Positions 45,437-56,204 of a DNA stretch of 64,000 nt are shown here, in pieces. The position numbers and the translations under genes were made by a program. Source of the DNA: Paralithodes platypus (taxonomy: Eukaryota; Arthropoda; Malacostraca; Decapoda; Lithodidae); contig CM064523.1 in the NCBI GenBank assembly GCA_032716605.1, positions 39,515,026 through 39,579,025 of the forward strand. The letters run 5' to 3'. The notes beneath the pieces were generated by a model. The model was not told the origin of the DNA. It ran no database searches and saw only the letters and a program-made list of their open reading frames with translations. How positions within the stretch are numbered: position 1 is the stretch's first letter; each line of letters begins with the position of its first letter.

Positions 45437-47009
45437 CTAATGCCTGGACACACAGAGTTTGAAACAATTTAAGTCATAGGAAGAGGGAAAGACTGATTCT
45501 GGGAGAGAGTTCCAGAGCTCAGCTGTTGAGTAGAAGAAAGTTTGAGAGTAACGTTTCACTCTTGGGTTAGAGAGTTGTACAGAGTAGGGGTGGGATTGAG
45601 TTGCAAGACGGGTACCACGTGCCCTACGTAAAGAAGGTTGTATGCACTGGGAAAGCTCTGAGGAACACTGATTATTATAGTAGTGATACAATAGCGAGAG
45701 AGATGCAACATTGCGGCGGAGAGAGAGAGATTGCAGAGAGTTGGTGAGTGGACGGGAGTTAATGATACGAAAGGCCTTCCTTTCAACTTTGTCTAGGAGA
45801 GCGGTGTGAGAGGAACCTCCCCACACATGTGAACAATACTCAATACAAGGACGCACTATGCCCCTGTACAGAGCAAGATGCTGTGTTGGGGAAAAGAACC
45901 CCCTAAGGCGGTTGAGCAAACCCAGCTTCTGGGAGGCTGGCTGCCTTAGCAAGACTGGTAATATAGTCCTTCCAAATGAGAGCAGAAGAAAAAGAGACAC
46001 CAAGAATATTGAGAGAAGATTGAAGGGTTGATTTTTGTATTGTTTAAGAATAAGGGATAGTCCGCTGGGAGATCCTGACGGGTAGATAGATGGAGAAATT
46101 GGGTTTTGGAAGCATTAAAGGTAACAAGGTTTTCTCTGCCCCAATTGGAGATAGTATTTAGATCAGAATTTAAGAGTTCTATGGCTTCATTACGTTTGTC
46201 GTTAAGGGATTGCTGGCTGGGGTGTTCTGAAAAACTAATGGAGTAGTGTAAGGTTGAGTCGTCTGCGTATGAATGGATGGGCATTAAGGTACAGTTAAGG
46301 AGATAATTTATAAAAAATTAGAAAGAGAATAGGAGATAGGACAGAGCCCTGAGGAACACCAGAGTTTATAGGGTGAGGAAGTGAACAATGGCCATCCACA
46401 ACCGCGGCTATGGAACGGCCGGAAAGGAAATTAGAGACAAAGGCACAGATGGAGGGATAGAAACCGAAGGAGGGTAGTTTAGAAATTAAATATTTGTGCC
46501 AGACTCTATCGAAAGCTTTCGATATGTCTAGTGCAATAGAAAAAGTCTCACCGAAGTCCCGAAAGGAGGATGACCAAGAGTTAGTAAGATATGACAGAAG
46601 ATCACCAGTAGAGCGACCCTTAAGGAAGCCATACTGGCGATCTGAGAGCAGATTATGAGAAGAGAAATGCTTAAGAAATTTGGAAGCAAGAATAGTTTCA
46701 AAAACTTTAGAAAGACAAGAGATGAGGGCAATTGGATGATAGTTGGAGGGTTGAGAGCGGTCACCCTTCTTTGGGACAGGTTGAATGTGAGCAAACTTCC
46801 AGCATGAAGGGAAGACGTTAGAGGATAGACAGAGATGAAAGAGTTTGCCTAGGCAGGGAGTCAGCACGGAAGCACAGTTTTTGAGAACAACAGGAGGAAT
46901 ACCGTCCGGACCGTACGCCTTATTAGTGTTAAGCCCAGAGAGGGTAGAAAGTACATCTTTAGAAGAGATTAGGATATTAGGCATAAGTAAGAGAGAGGAG
47001 GGTGGAGAG
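45437..47009 (-). pseudogene. LINE-F reverse transcriptase
   Basis: Three minus frames in order: 47009-46295 with NKAYGPDGIPPVVLKN, QPVPKKGDRSQPSNYHPIAL, ALDISKAFDRVWH and NSGVPQGSVLSP; 46284-45946 with SYADDSTLH and ENLVTFNASKTQFLHL; 46003-45437 with KLGLLNRLRGFF, YCSHVWGGSS, RIINSRPLTNSL and a C-terminal ELWNSLPESVFPSS. One shift near 46290 and one near 45960 break it. It is related to LINE-X (same block order) but clearly a different family. Confidence 0.88.
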
Positions 47010-47045
47010 TAGGGTGGAGTGAAAATGTCCCGATTTTGTTTTTTT

Positions 47046-47311
47046 GGCATTATCAACATGGAATAGTTATAAAAAGACATGGTTGTATGTGTGTAACAAC
47101 ATACTAAAATTTTATTCCAATATTTTAATATCTTAGGTTGCCACATGGATGATGAAATATAGCTACTTTTTGAAGACTATTTTATTTTGCATTATCAATA
47201 TGGAATAGTTATACAAAAACGTGGTTGTATGTGTGTAACAACATACTAAAATGTTATTCCAATATTTTAATATCTCGGGTTGCCACATTGATGATGAAAT
47301 ATAGCTACTTT
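47046..47311. repeat. Subterminal tandem repeat, two units
   Basis: CATTATCAA-to-TAGCTACTTTT units starting at 47048 and 47190, about 90 percent alike, each with GGTTGCCACAT. Confidence 0.85.
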
Positions 47312-47624
47312 TAAAAAAAATAACGAAAATCGCTTACTACAATGCTATCTATTGTAATACAGTATATGTAAAATACATTCTGATAAATGTTTTGTCACTA
47401 CTGGTGGTCATAAAACATCCTAAAAACACAATGTACATTATACACTGTGTACACTGTACAGTAAATACTAAACACAGTAAACAGTTCTCTTTAGAGTAAG
47501 TGAAGTGGTCAGACAAAATGTTATCTTAAACTACCCTAAACAGTTCTCTTGAAGGTAAGATAAGTTGACAGACCAAACTATACTAAACTACCCTAAACAG
47601 TAAACACTGTACAGTGACGACAAT

Positions 47625-48836
47625 TTACATTTGATGCTGCTTCTTGGTTTCAAACTTTGGCATAATTTTGCGCGAGTTTTGCCGAGTGCGTATGAAGCCG
47701 TCGCGTCGTGTCTGCCCGCACACAGCCATCGACGCATCAGTAACAAGTTTAATTCACCTCTCTACCGCCTGAGTGTGGCAGGGGAACCTGTCCAAATCAA
47801 TGAGAGGTGTTTTTGGGTCATTTATGAAGATTTTGAGATCTTCATCACTGATCTTCATGGTGATTGGGGATTCGGTAACCTTTTTCACTGTCCAATCGAT
47901 CATATCGGTGTAGTTAGCACAATCGAAGTTGAGGCGAGGGACTGTGAACTGTCTCGTTGACTTTCCAGGGTTGAGTCAAGCCTTGAGAATTCGGCGCAGA
48001 CCGATTTCGCGCATGTGTCGACGTTCATCCATTATCATTGCGATGAGGATATTTTCAGGTTGTGCGAAGTATGAATTCCGTTCAATTACGGGATCAATAA
48101 TATTCTTCAAAGAATCACTCGTGTATCGTGATCTCATGATCATTTTGTAGACATGCCTCGCTCCATCCTGACACGAAGGGTGCATTTTGATGTCGAACCA
48201 CATCGGTGCGTAAACGATGACGATAAACGTGATGATGGAGACTAACTCTTCAGAGGGGTTTTCTGTCGAAACATAGAGTCGACACAGGCGGTTGGCGGTT
48301 GTCAACCATCTAGAGTGGTTGAGGGCTCCTGGATTACGAAGGGCAACATCAACGGCACATTCACCAGTAGATACCGCTTTGCAGATGTCGTACATATAGT
48401 GCTGGTCTGTGCTCAAATCATCTGACTTTATGGCTGGCAGATCACATGCAATACGTTGAAATGTTACAATTGGATGTTTTTCGCAGTTTGGAAGTGCCTT
48501 TCCAATTGGGACCATAAAACCTTTGGGACCAGTTGTGGCACCATCCAGGGTTTGAAACAGGTGTCGCAGTGGCAATTCGTTCGCGTGAAGCAAACACACG
48601 AACCATTGCAATGGTCTCGATAGGTGCAGCTCCAGTAAGCGAATAACTCCTCCTTTGTGGCCTGTGTTTACGGGCGTTCCATCGCAGCCAATTGACTCCA
48701 GGCGAGATAAGTCTGTGTTGTTTTCATTCAAAGTGTCAGTTAGTGCTTTTACAATGCCTTTACTAGATCCAGAGGTCGCCGTTAGATGGCAGAAATAGTG
48801 AGACCCTGGTTCTCTAACGACGGAAATATGCTCCTA
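47625..48836 (-). pseudogene. C-terminal part of an uncharacterised transposon protein
   Basis: The main frame (48731-47976) has IGCDGTPVNTGHKGGVIRLL, RPLQWFVCLLHANELPLRHL, HSRWLTTANRLCRLYVSTEN, YAPMWFDIKMHPSCQDGAR and IERNSYFAQPENILIAM. The same frame extends upstream to a TAG/acceptor-like TTAG near 48837 (HISVVREPGSHYF) and downstream past two in-frame TGA codons (47976-47978 and 47754-47756) through YTDMIDWTVKKV, RFPCHTQAVER and RRDGFIRTRQ to TAA at 47625-47627. I recognise these blocks as a multicopy family of uncharacterised invertebrate proteins. No hAT C-terminal dimerisation motif is seen. The N-terminal half is absent, so the copy is dead. Its being the transposase is inference from the TIR/TSD setting. 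Confidence 0.65.
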
Positions 48837-49037
48837 ATATTCGAAAATAAAACAGATATTTAAGTGCTTTGTGGCAACCTGAAATATTTGTATTTATTTT
48901 TATAATTTTGCATGTTGATTCCTACACTATAGCTACGTTGTTTAAAACCCATTCTACGTTGTTTACAACCCAAAAAATTCATATTACCATAATTGTAATA
49001 TTTAACGTATCGAAAATGAAAATCGAAAATAAAACAG

Positions 49038-50919
49038 TGTGACGCTTCTGCATAGTAACCACGTGCGGGCATGCGCGCGCGTCGGCTGCCCAGCCGTTTA
49101 GAAACCGGCTGGTGGTAGCCGGCCGGTAGGCTTTCCCTTAGTATATATCCTACGACAATGTAACTAATGTCTGGGATATTCTTCTGTTGTTTCACAGCTT
49201 GAAGCTGCCCTTATTCTTAACCAACGCATCTTAGTATATTTTATTCTCGATAGTTGATTGTTTCATTATAATATATAAGATGTAAGTCTAGTGAGAGTGG
49301 GAGGAGACGAGCGGGAGAGAGAGACCGGCTTGGGGACGTTGCTTCGCGCGGAGAGTCCAGCTTGGGACGAGCCTGAAGCGTTGCCACATGCATTTGATTG
49401 CAACGTTAGGCTTAGTTTCGACTCACGCACGGGGTAGAGGATTTTCACCAGGCAACGGTGTTGAGTGTTGCCAAGCCTGGGATGTATTCTGCATGCCTAG
49501 GGCAGGGTCCAGACAGATCCAAGACTCAGAGCTCACCTCATTGTCGTACCCTTCGGACCCCCTTGATATCTATCCCTCTCAACCCCACTTAGAAACGTTC
49601 TCTCTTACTTTGTATACCTTCTTTCCACTACTTCACCAATCTATTTAATTATCCCATCCCCTTGATAGACCTTATATCTATTATTGTATTAACGACGAGC
49701 TCTCAGATAACTAGATAGGATGTTGGGCCTTATGCAGAGATGTAATTGTTAATGAGACCTAGGAAGCTTTTTTGTTGTCTCATATTTGGTGGTTTCATGC
49801 TTGCTAGTGTGTTCTTGTGTCAGGTTAGCAGGGGCTAGACCGGAGGGGAGGCATTTTGCGATCCTTTAAGTAAAGTCTGCTGGTGCGAGTCCCGTGGACC
49901 CGCACGACTTTACTAGGATACCTGTGGGAGTCTGGGGGCATTTTCTTGTCTGTGTCCCTGTGTGTCTAGCGTTGTGTTGTGTGAGGGCCATTGCCTAGTC
50001 CACTCAGCACTGCGCTAGCATGTTTGTTTTAGGGTCGCCAGGAGAGAGTCAGATACTTGCGATCTGAGTCTCTCAAGAGAGCACCCTTTCAATTAGAGTA
50101 ATTTGGCGCACAGACCTGGGAACGTCCCTAGGCTAGAGCAGGTGGCTCAGCCCGGGTATCCGAAGCCTATATCCTTCCGGCTAGACCTCTGCCACCTGGC
50201 AGATTAACAGCTAGGGGTTTATTATCTCTGTATGCTTGTTATTGTGCCACAGTTTACCGTTTTTGTGAGCATTGTGAGTCAGGGTGTGGCTTAGAGACTC
50301 TGTCTGAGCAGGCTTGCCTGACTAAGAGTGAGAAGCACACCTGTATGTGGTTAGGTTGCGAGTTGCTGCCTTTATTTAATTATACCTATGCCATTATACA
50401 CTGTATGTCCTACCACTAGTATTTATTCCTGCTTATGAATTAAGAGTTCTCTAACTCCGTAACGTACTTTCTTTGCTAAGCATCAGATCCTACAGTAGCC
50501 GCATGCAGTTTAGAGACCCGCATCTTGTCTACCTGTACGATGTTTTTGAGGACTGTTTGCTTTCACCTTCTTTCACGCAGGGGTGATTAGTTGTATTAAT
50601 TAACGTAACGTTAAATGTACTTTCTTCTAGTTTGTTATTAAATTGTTTCTGCAATTTAATTCCGTTATCTATCTTTAAGTCAACTTAATTGTGTGATCTT
50701 TTATATAGCCTGCTTGACTATCAGCAGTCTATAGTGCGTGCACCCTGTAACCGAGTCATAGGATACCTCGTTGTCCAGGCAGGACTCTTGACGGTTTAGG
50801 GTGGTTTGTTGCCTGGTTTTATAGATAAGGGTTGGATCTAGCGTTTTCCGTTGTTGCTTGTTGCCGCATACCTAGTCCAGTAGAAAGAGTCCAGTGTTTA
50901 TATATCCCAGGACGTAACA
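49038..50919 (+). repeat. 5' LTR of element B
   Basis: 1882 bp, starts TGTGACGCTTC, ends GGACGTAACA. A TATA-like TTAGTATATATCC lies at about 49138-49150. A short inverted pair around AGTCTGCTGGTGCGAG/CTCGTGG.. lies near 49873-49913 (GTAAAGTC...GACTTTAC). Confidence 0.95.
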
Positions 50920-50939
50920 AATGGCGACCTTGCATAGGA
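50920..50939 (+). promoter_or_regulatory. Presumed primer-binding site of element B
   Basis: AATGGCGACCTTGCATAGG follows the 5' LTR at once. It shares AATGGCGACCTT with element C. The TGGCGACC core suggests a tRNA-Trp-like primer, which needs a tRNA comparison. Confidence 0.6.
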
Positions 50940-51133
50940 TTTACTGAACAGAGGAATATAGTGGTCATTTGTTTTGAGATTCCTTATGATTAGAGGAATA
51001 CAGTGGACATACATTTGTTTTTTGGAGCAACCAATATAACACATTAAAGACTTTAAATAACATTAGTATATACATACATGCATAGGAGATAAGGCACATT
51101 CTATAACCGGGATAATTACTGCAGTACACAAAC

Positions 51134-52680
51134 ATGTCTAATACATCAGAACACAGTGATGGGTCAGGTCACGATACGGGCTCGGAGGGAGAAAGACCTG
51201 TGGAGTGGCTAGTCGATAGCGAGGAGGGTGCTAGAAGATTTTTAGAGGTGCCCCTTACCGCTGCCAGGGTGTTGAAGCTGAATAAGTATGGCTTAAAGTG
51301 TGTGGCAGGTCTTCAGGGTCACCAGGGTTTAAGTGGCATGAGGAAAGATCAGCTGAGGACTTTGATATTGGGTTTAGAAGGGAGAGACCTGGGTGGAGAG
51401 GCGACTGGGGGCCCCGGTCCCCAGCCCCCCCTCCACTCTACCCCCGTCAGGATGCCTGAATTTAGTACATACCCCCAAGTTGATGGTCAATGGCAGCGGG
51501 GAATTCAATCACAGGGACCCTCTCCATTAAATGCACCTTCCCCTCCTCAAGGGTTGACTCCAGATTTGTTGTTTCGGCTTGAGATGGCCAAGGTTGAGGT
51601 TGCTAGAGCTCAGGTTGAGGCTGCTAGAGCTCAGGCTGAGGCTGCAGAGAGAACAGCTATACAAGAGGCTGAACTGCAGGCAGAGTCTACTAGGTATCGG
51701 GCTGACAGGGAGCTGGATCTCTCTCGAGTGGAGGTAACAGGGCGAAATATTGGGGGAGGTAACAGACATCGGGACCAATCATTGTCGCACCTGCTTAAAC
51801 TAGTTCCTGTGTTCGATGAATCATGTGTGACTGAGTTTTTTATGCGATTTGAGAAGAAGTGTCAGGAACACCAGTGGCCTCAGGAAAAGTGGGGCAGCAT
51901 TAGTTTCATCAAGACTCCTAGGAAAGGGGCTAAAAGCGTATGATGCACTACCGTTAGAGTCCTGTGTAGTTTATGATGAGCTAAAGAAAGCTGTGCTACG
52001 GGCCTATGAGTTACAACCGGAAACTTACCGCTTGAAGTTTCGGGGTGTTACTAAGGGCAAGGATAGTACCTTCCTAGAACACGCCCGGGACTTGTCTGAT
52101 GCACTACGACATTGGCTGCATTCTGAGAGGGCAGCTGCTTTTGAGGAGTTGAGTGAGCTGGTTCTCTTGGAGCAGTTCTTTAAGTGCACAGGCGGGGACT
52201 TAACATTAAATATAAAGGAAAAAAATCCTAGAACTCTCCAGGAGGCAGCAGAAATGGCTGACCGCCGACTGTCATTAATTCGAGGGTGCGAAGCAGCAGC
52301 TAGGAGTGAGTCGGGTGCAAAGGATCGTACCCCTCCCCCTCCCAAGAATTTTGATACACATAAATACACAAAACCATCTAGCACTGACAATAAAACTGAA
52401 CATAAACCAAATACCGTCCTGTATAAGAAGTCTAATGGTACCTCCCACTCCCAAGGGAAACCAAAGAGTAAAGAGTGCTTTGCATGTCACAAGGAGGGTC
52501 ACTTTGCAAATGCTTGTCCGAACAAGCCACCAAACAAGGTTGTGTCATTGGCCCGCAGCATAGGGGTGTCGCCTATATCTTCTGAGTTTGCCAAGGGTAG
52601 TTCGTCAGAGGGTGGGACACAGCCTGTGTTCAAGAGTCCGGAAGGCTCGAACCCTGTCCGCGACGTCTTTGGGGGTCATA
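51134..52680 (+). pseudogene. Element B Gag with SCAN-like capsid and CCHC knuckle
   Basis: ATG 51134 (MSNTSEHSDGSGHDTG) opens a 269-codon frame: acidic start, FLEVPLTAARVLKLNKYGLK, a Pro-rich linker, an Ala/Glu/Arg coiled coil (about residues 150-195) and the capsid start FFMRFEKKCQEHQWPQEKW. A one-base shift near 51890 moves the capsid to the frame at 51849 onward: AALVSSRLLGKGLKAYDALP, LRAYELQPETYRLKFRGV, LLEQFFKCTGGDLTLN, then the knuckle CFACHKEGHFANAC at about 52477-52520. ETYRLKFR and LVLLEQF are the blocks shared with SCAN domains. Confidence 0.82.
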
Positions 52681-55304
52681 GAGGGCATGGTTTTGTGAGG
52701 TGGGCTGGCGAAAGGCGAGGAGTTAAGCTATTGCATGATACGGGGGCTTCTCAGACTTTGTTAAAGAACTTTACTGGTAGACCGATTAACGCTGCTCGGG
52801 TGGTGGTAGTTCAGGGGATCAATGCTACGAAGTCCTACCCGCTGGTGCGGATGGAGCTGGAGGTGGGTGGTGTGGCGAAGGAGCTGGATGTAGGAATTGT
52901 AGAGAACTTGCCTGTTGGGGGCGTCGACCTCCTCCTCGGCAACGACTTTGCGGTGCCTGCTTCTAAGGTTTCACTCTTGGTCGTTGCCGAGAAGGCGGCC
53001 GACGTTAGTAGGGAGGAACAGGAGTGGGTTGAGAAGTGTAGCGTACAAACCATGGCGTGTGTTGTGACGCGTTCTCAGACATCCGGAGCCTTGCAGCCAC
53101 CACCTCAGTCTATCAAACCGCGGAGGAAAGGTCACAAGAAAACGGGAAGTGTTGGTCAATTGGAGAGTTTTGAGCCGGCAGTGTTTCTTGGTGACTCATT
53201 ATTGGCACCTATGTTAGAGTCTGGAGAGGCCCCGGGGCCTGTCACGGCTAGTGCAGGGCAGGAAGAGACTCTGCGACAGCATCGTTATGCGCAGCGTGAG
53301 GAAAGGATGGCTCAGCGGGACATTGGAGGTGGAAATAAATTATTTAAGATGAACTTGGATAATCTCGCACCTGCTGATATATGTTCCTTGCAGCTGGAAG
53401 ATCCTGAAGTCAGGGCGTGTGGTAATGGTGCTGTCGAACTGGAGAGCGATGGGGATGCGCAGCCTGGTGATTTTTTCTTGTCCGAGGGGATCTTGTATCG
53501 GAGACATCAGGATCCCAAGAAAAAGTGGGATGGCGGGTCAGGATTAGTGGACCAGTTAGTAGTACCGAGGGTGTGCCGTGAGAGCTTATTGAGATTAGCT
53601 CATGATGTGCCTTTGGCAGGGCACCTGGGGGCACGTAAGACGGAGGCAGCTCTGAGCAAGCTTTTCTGGTGGCCTGGGTTAAAGGCAAGTGTCGTGTCAT
53701 GGGTGTCACAGTGTCACACTTGTCAAGTTGTTGGGAAACCCAATCAGGTCATTCCGAGAGCCCCGTTACAACCCATCCCTGTCATTGGGCCGCCCTTCAG
53801 CAAAGTAGTTATCGATATGGTTGGCCCATTGCCCCCCACTAGTGCCGGCAATAAATGTTTACTAACTGTAATGGATGTAGCAACACGGTATCCAGATGCT
53901 TACCCTATGCACAACGGGATGGCTAAGACTGTTGTCAAAAACCTACTTGTCTACTTCTCTCGTTATGGCTACCCTCAGGAGATCCAGTCTGATCAGGGAC
54001 CCAATTTTACTTCTGGTCTGTTTAAGCAGACCATGCAGCAACATGGGATAGTGTCTGTGGTGTCATCTGCCTACCATCCCGAGAGTCGGGGAGTTTTGGA
54101 AAGGTGGCACTCGACTCTCAAGAGTATGTTGCGGTGTTATTGCATGGAAAATGGGAAGGACTGGGATCTAGGTCTCCCATACGTTTTATTTGCTGCGAGA
54201 GAAGTACCTGGGGAGAGCTTGGGATTTAGCCCGAACGAGTTGGTTTTTGGACACAGGGTCAGGGGGCCCCTCCACATAGTCAAGGAGATCTGGGAGGGAG
54301 TCACAAAGCCATGCTCGCTTCTAAAGTATGTTGTTGAAAGCCGTGAGAGAATGCTAAAGAGCCTGGAGGTAGCAGGTCGGAACCTTAAGAGTTCACAAGC
54401 TCAGATGAAGGACAGATACGACCAGAAGGTGAAGCTGAGGGAGTTTGAAGTAGATCAGGAGGTACTGATACTACTGCCTCTGGTGGGACACCCCTTGTCT
54501 GCCAAGTATTCTGGTCCGTATCGGGTTGTAAGGAAGGTTTCTGATCTAGACTATTTAGTAGCTACTCCTGATCGTAAGAAAAAGAACCAACTTTGCCATG
54601 TAAATCTGATGAAAGAGTATGTGAGGCGCCCCTCCGAGCCTCTCACTGTCCCGGTGTTGATCTGCAGCGATCGAGGTGGAGAAGGAGGAAGGGACAGTCA
54701 AGCTGCGGGGGAGGATAATTGGGATTGTCATGTTTCCGCGGATCAGTGGGTGGGGAATTCTAGACAAGTAGCTCACGAGTTGATATTGCACCTGCCTGAG
54801 CAACAGCGTGTAGCTGTGCAGTACTTGTTTGATTCAAACCCAGCTGTTTTCGCGGAGCATCCTGGCCTCACTACTCAAGCGGTGCACGATGTCGATGTTG
54901 GGGACCACCCGCCCTTTAAATCAGTGCCATACCGTGTTCCCCCTATTAAATTACCAGCACTTAGGGAAGAGCTGGATTATATGCTGAAACGTGGGCTGAT
55001 TTCTGAGGGTGCAGTAAGGTGGACTTCCCCAGTCACACTGCAGCCCAAACCAGATGGCAAGGTGCCGTTTTGTATAGATTTCCGCAGGTTGAATGGTTTA
55101 ACCCCCACAAATGCCTACCCTCTCCCTCGCGTGGACGACAGTGTGGATAAGATAGGAAAAGCCAAGTTCCTCACTAAGATAGACCTTGTTAAGGGTTATT
55201 GGCAAGTGCCCTTGTCTGAGCGAGCACGAGAGGTGTGTGGGTTTGTGGTGGACGGTGCCACATATCGTTGCCATGTTCTAAGAAACAAATCATGTGGTTT
55301 CTAG
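52681..55304 (+). pseudogene. Element B Pol: protease, integrase, partial RT
   Basis: Continues the 1151-codon frame (51849-55304). Protease: LLHDTGASQTLL (about 52730-52765), VDLLLGNDFAVP. Integrase: zinc site HDVPLAGHLGARKTE ... CHTC (53600-53730), core VIDMVGPLPP (first Asp about 53815), IQSDQGPNF (second Asp about 53991), GVLERWH (Glu about 54097; Asp to Glu about 35 residues), then a GPY-type module SGPYRVVRKV. RT follows: SVPYRVPPIKLPALREEL, PVTLQPKPDGKVPFCIDFR, FLTKIDLVKGYWQVPL (motif A). Just after YRCHVL a deletion jumps to QIMWFLGMIGYYRRF in another frame. About 100 residues including YxDD are lost. Confidence 0.88.
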
Positions 55305-55870
55305 GTATGATAGGCTATTATCGTCGCTTTATCAAAGGCTATTCGACTGTACTTGCACCTTTAACTGACTTATTATCTAAGGACAAGAAGTTCCGGTGGG
55401 TTCCTGAGTGTGCAGAGGCGTTTTCCTTGGTGAAACACCTGTTATGTACCCACCCCATACTCAGGGCTCCGGACTTCAGCAGACCTTTTCAGCTGGCGAC
55501 TGATGCCAGTGGCGTAGGGGCTGGGGCTGTCTTGTTACAGACAGATGATGAAGGTATCGAACATCCAGTGAGTTTTTACAGTAAAAAATTCAATAGTGCA
55601 CAAAGGAATTACTCTGTAATTGAAAAAGAACTCCTGGCGATAGTGCTGGCGCTCAGGCACTTCGATATATATGTTCCTGCTTTCGGACCAGTCGTAGTGG
55701 TGTATACCGATCATCACCCTCTGAAATTCTTGAATCAGTTTCATAACCGGAATATGAGGCTGACCAGGTGGTCACTCATGCTTCAGGAGTATAATCTGGA
55801 CATACGCCATATTGCCGGTTCTGATAACGTGATAGCGGATTGTCTTTCAAGGGTGGATGATGTTGGTTAG
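55280..55870 (+). pseudogene. Element B RT end and RNase H
   Basis: After the deletion the frame (within 55235-55870) reads FLGMIGYYRRFIKGYSTVLA, WVPECAEAFSLVKHLL and then RNase H with LATDASGVGAGAVLLQ, YSVIEKELLAIVLALRHF, VYTDHHPLKFL and GSDNVIADCLSRVDD, so the acidic residues of RNase H are present. It ends at TAG 55868-55870. No ORF follows it, which confirms that integrase is not at the 3' end. Confidence 0.88.
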
Positions 55871-56204
55871 ACTGCCACAGGATTGAGGGTTGAGTGTGGA
55901 GGAAAATGGGCTGTCACTGTAGTTCAGCCGAAAAAAAATAAAAATAAAAAAAAGCAAAAAACCTTATAAAAACTCTTTATTTTTTATAACGTGTAGAATT
56001 TTGTATAAGATGTTGTAGCAGCCTCTAAGTTGAATGTTTTCGCTTATTGTCGCTGAGTTAGTTGAACTTGCTCGGTGGAGCGCAAGTCTTTATTTTTATT
56101 TTTTTATATATATAGTGCCTTGTGTCGCAACAGTGTGTGGTACTATGAGAAGCTTTCTGTTAGATATGAAGAAATTAGTCAAGGGTCTTATATCTTGGGG
56201 GAGG
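55871..56204 (+). other. Element B 3' untranslated region and polypurine tract
   Basis: Non-coding, A-rich near 55928-55960. CTTGGGGGAGG at 56194-56204 abuts the 3' LTR as polypurine tract. Confidence 0.75.

Noticed and set aside
47631..47960. Plus-strand 109-codon frame
   Set aside because: Antisense to the conserved tail of the 8-bp-TSD transposon gene.
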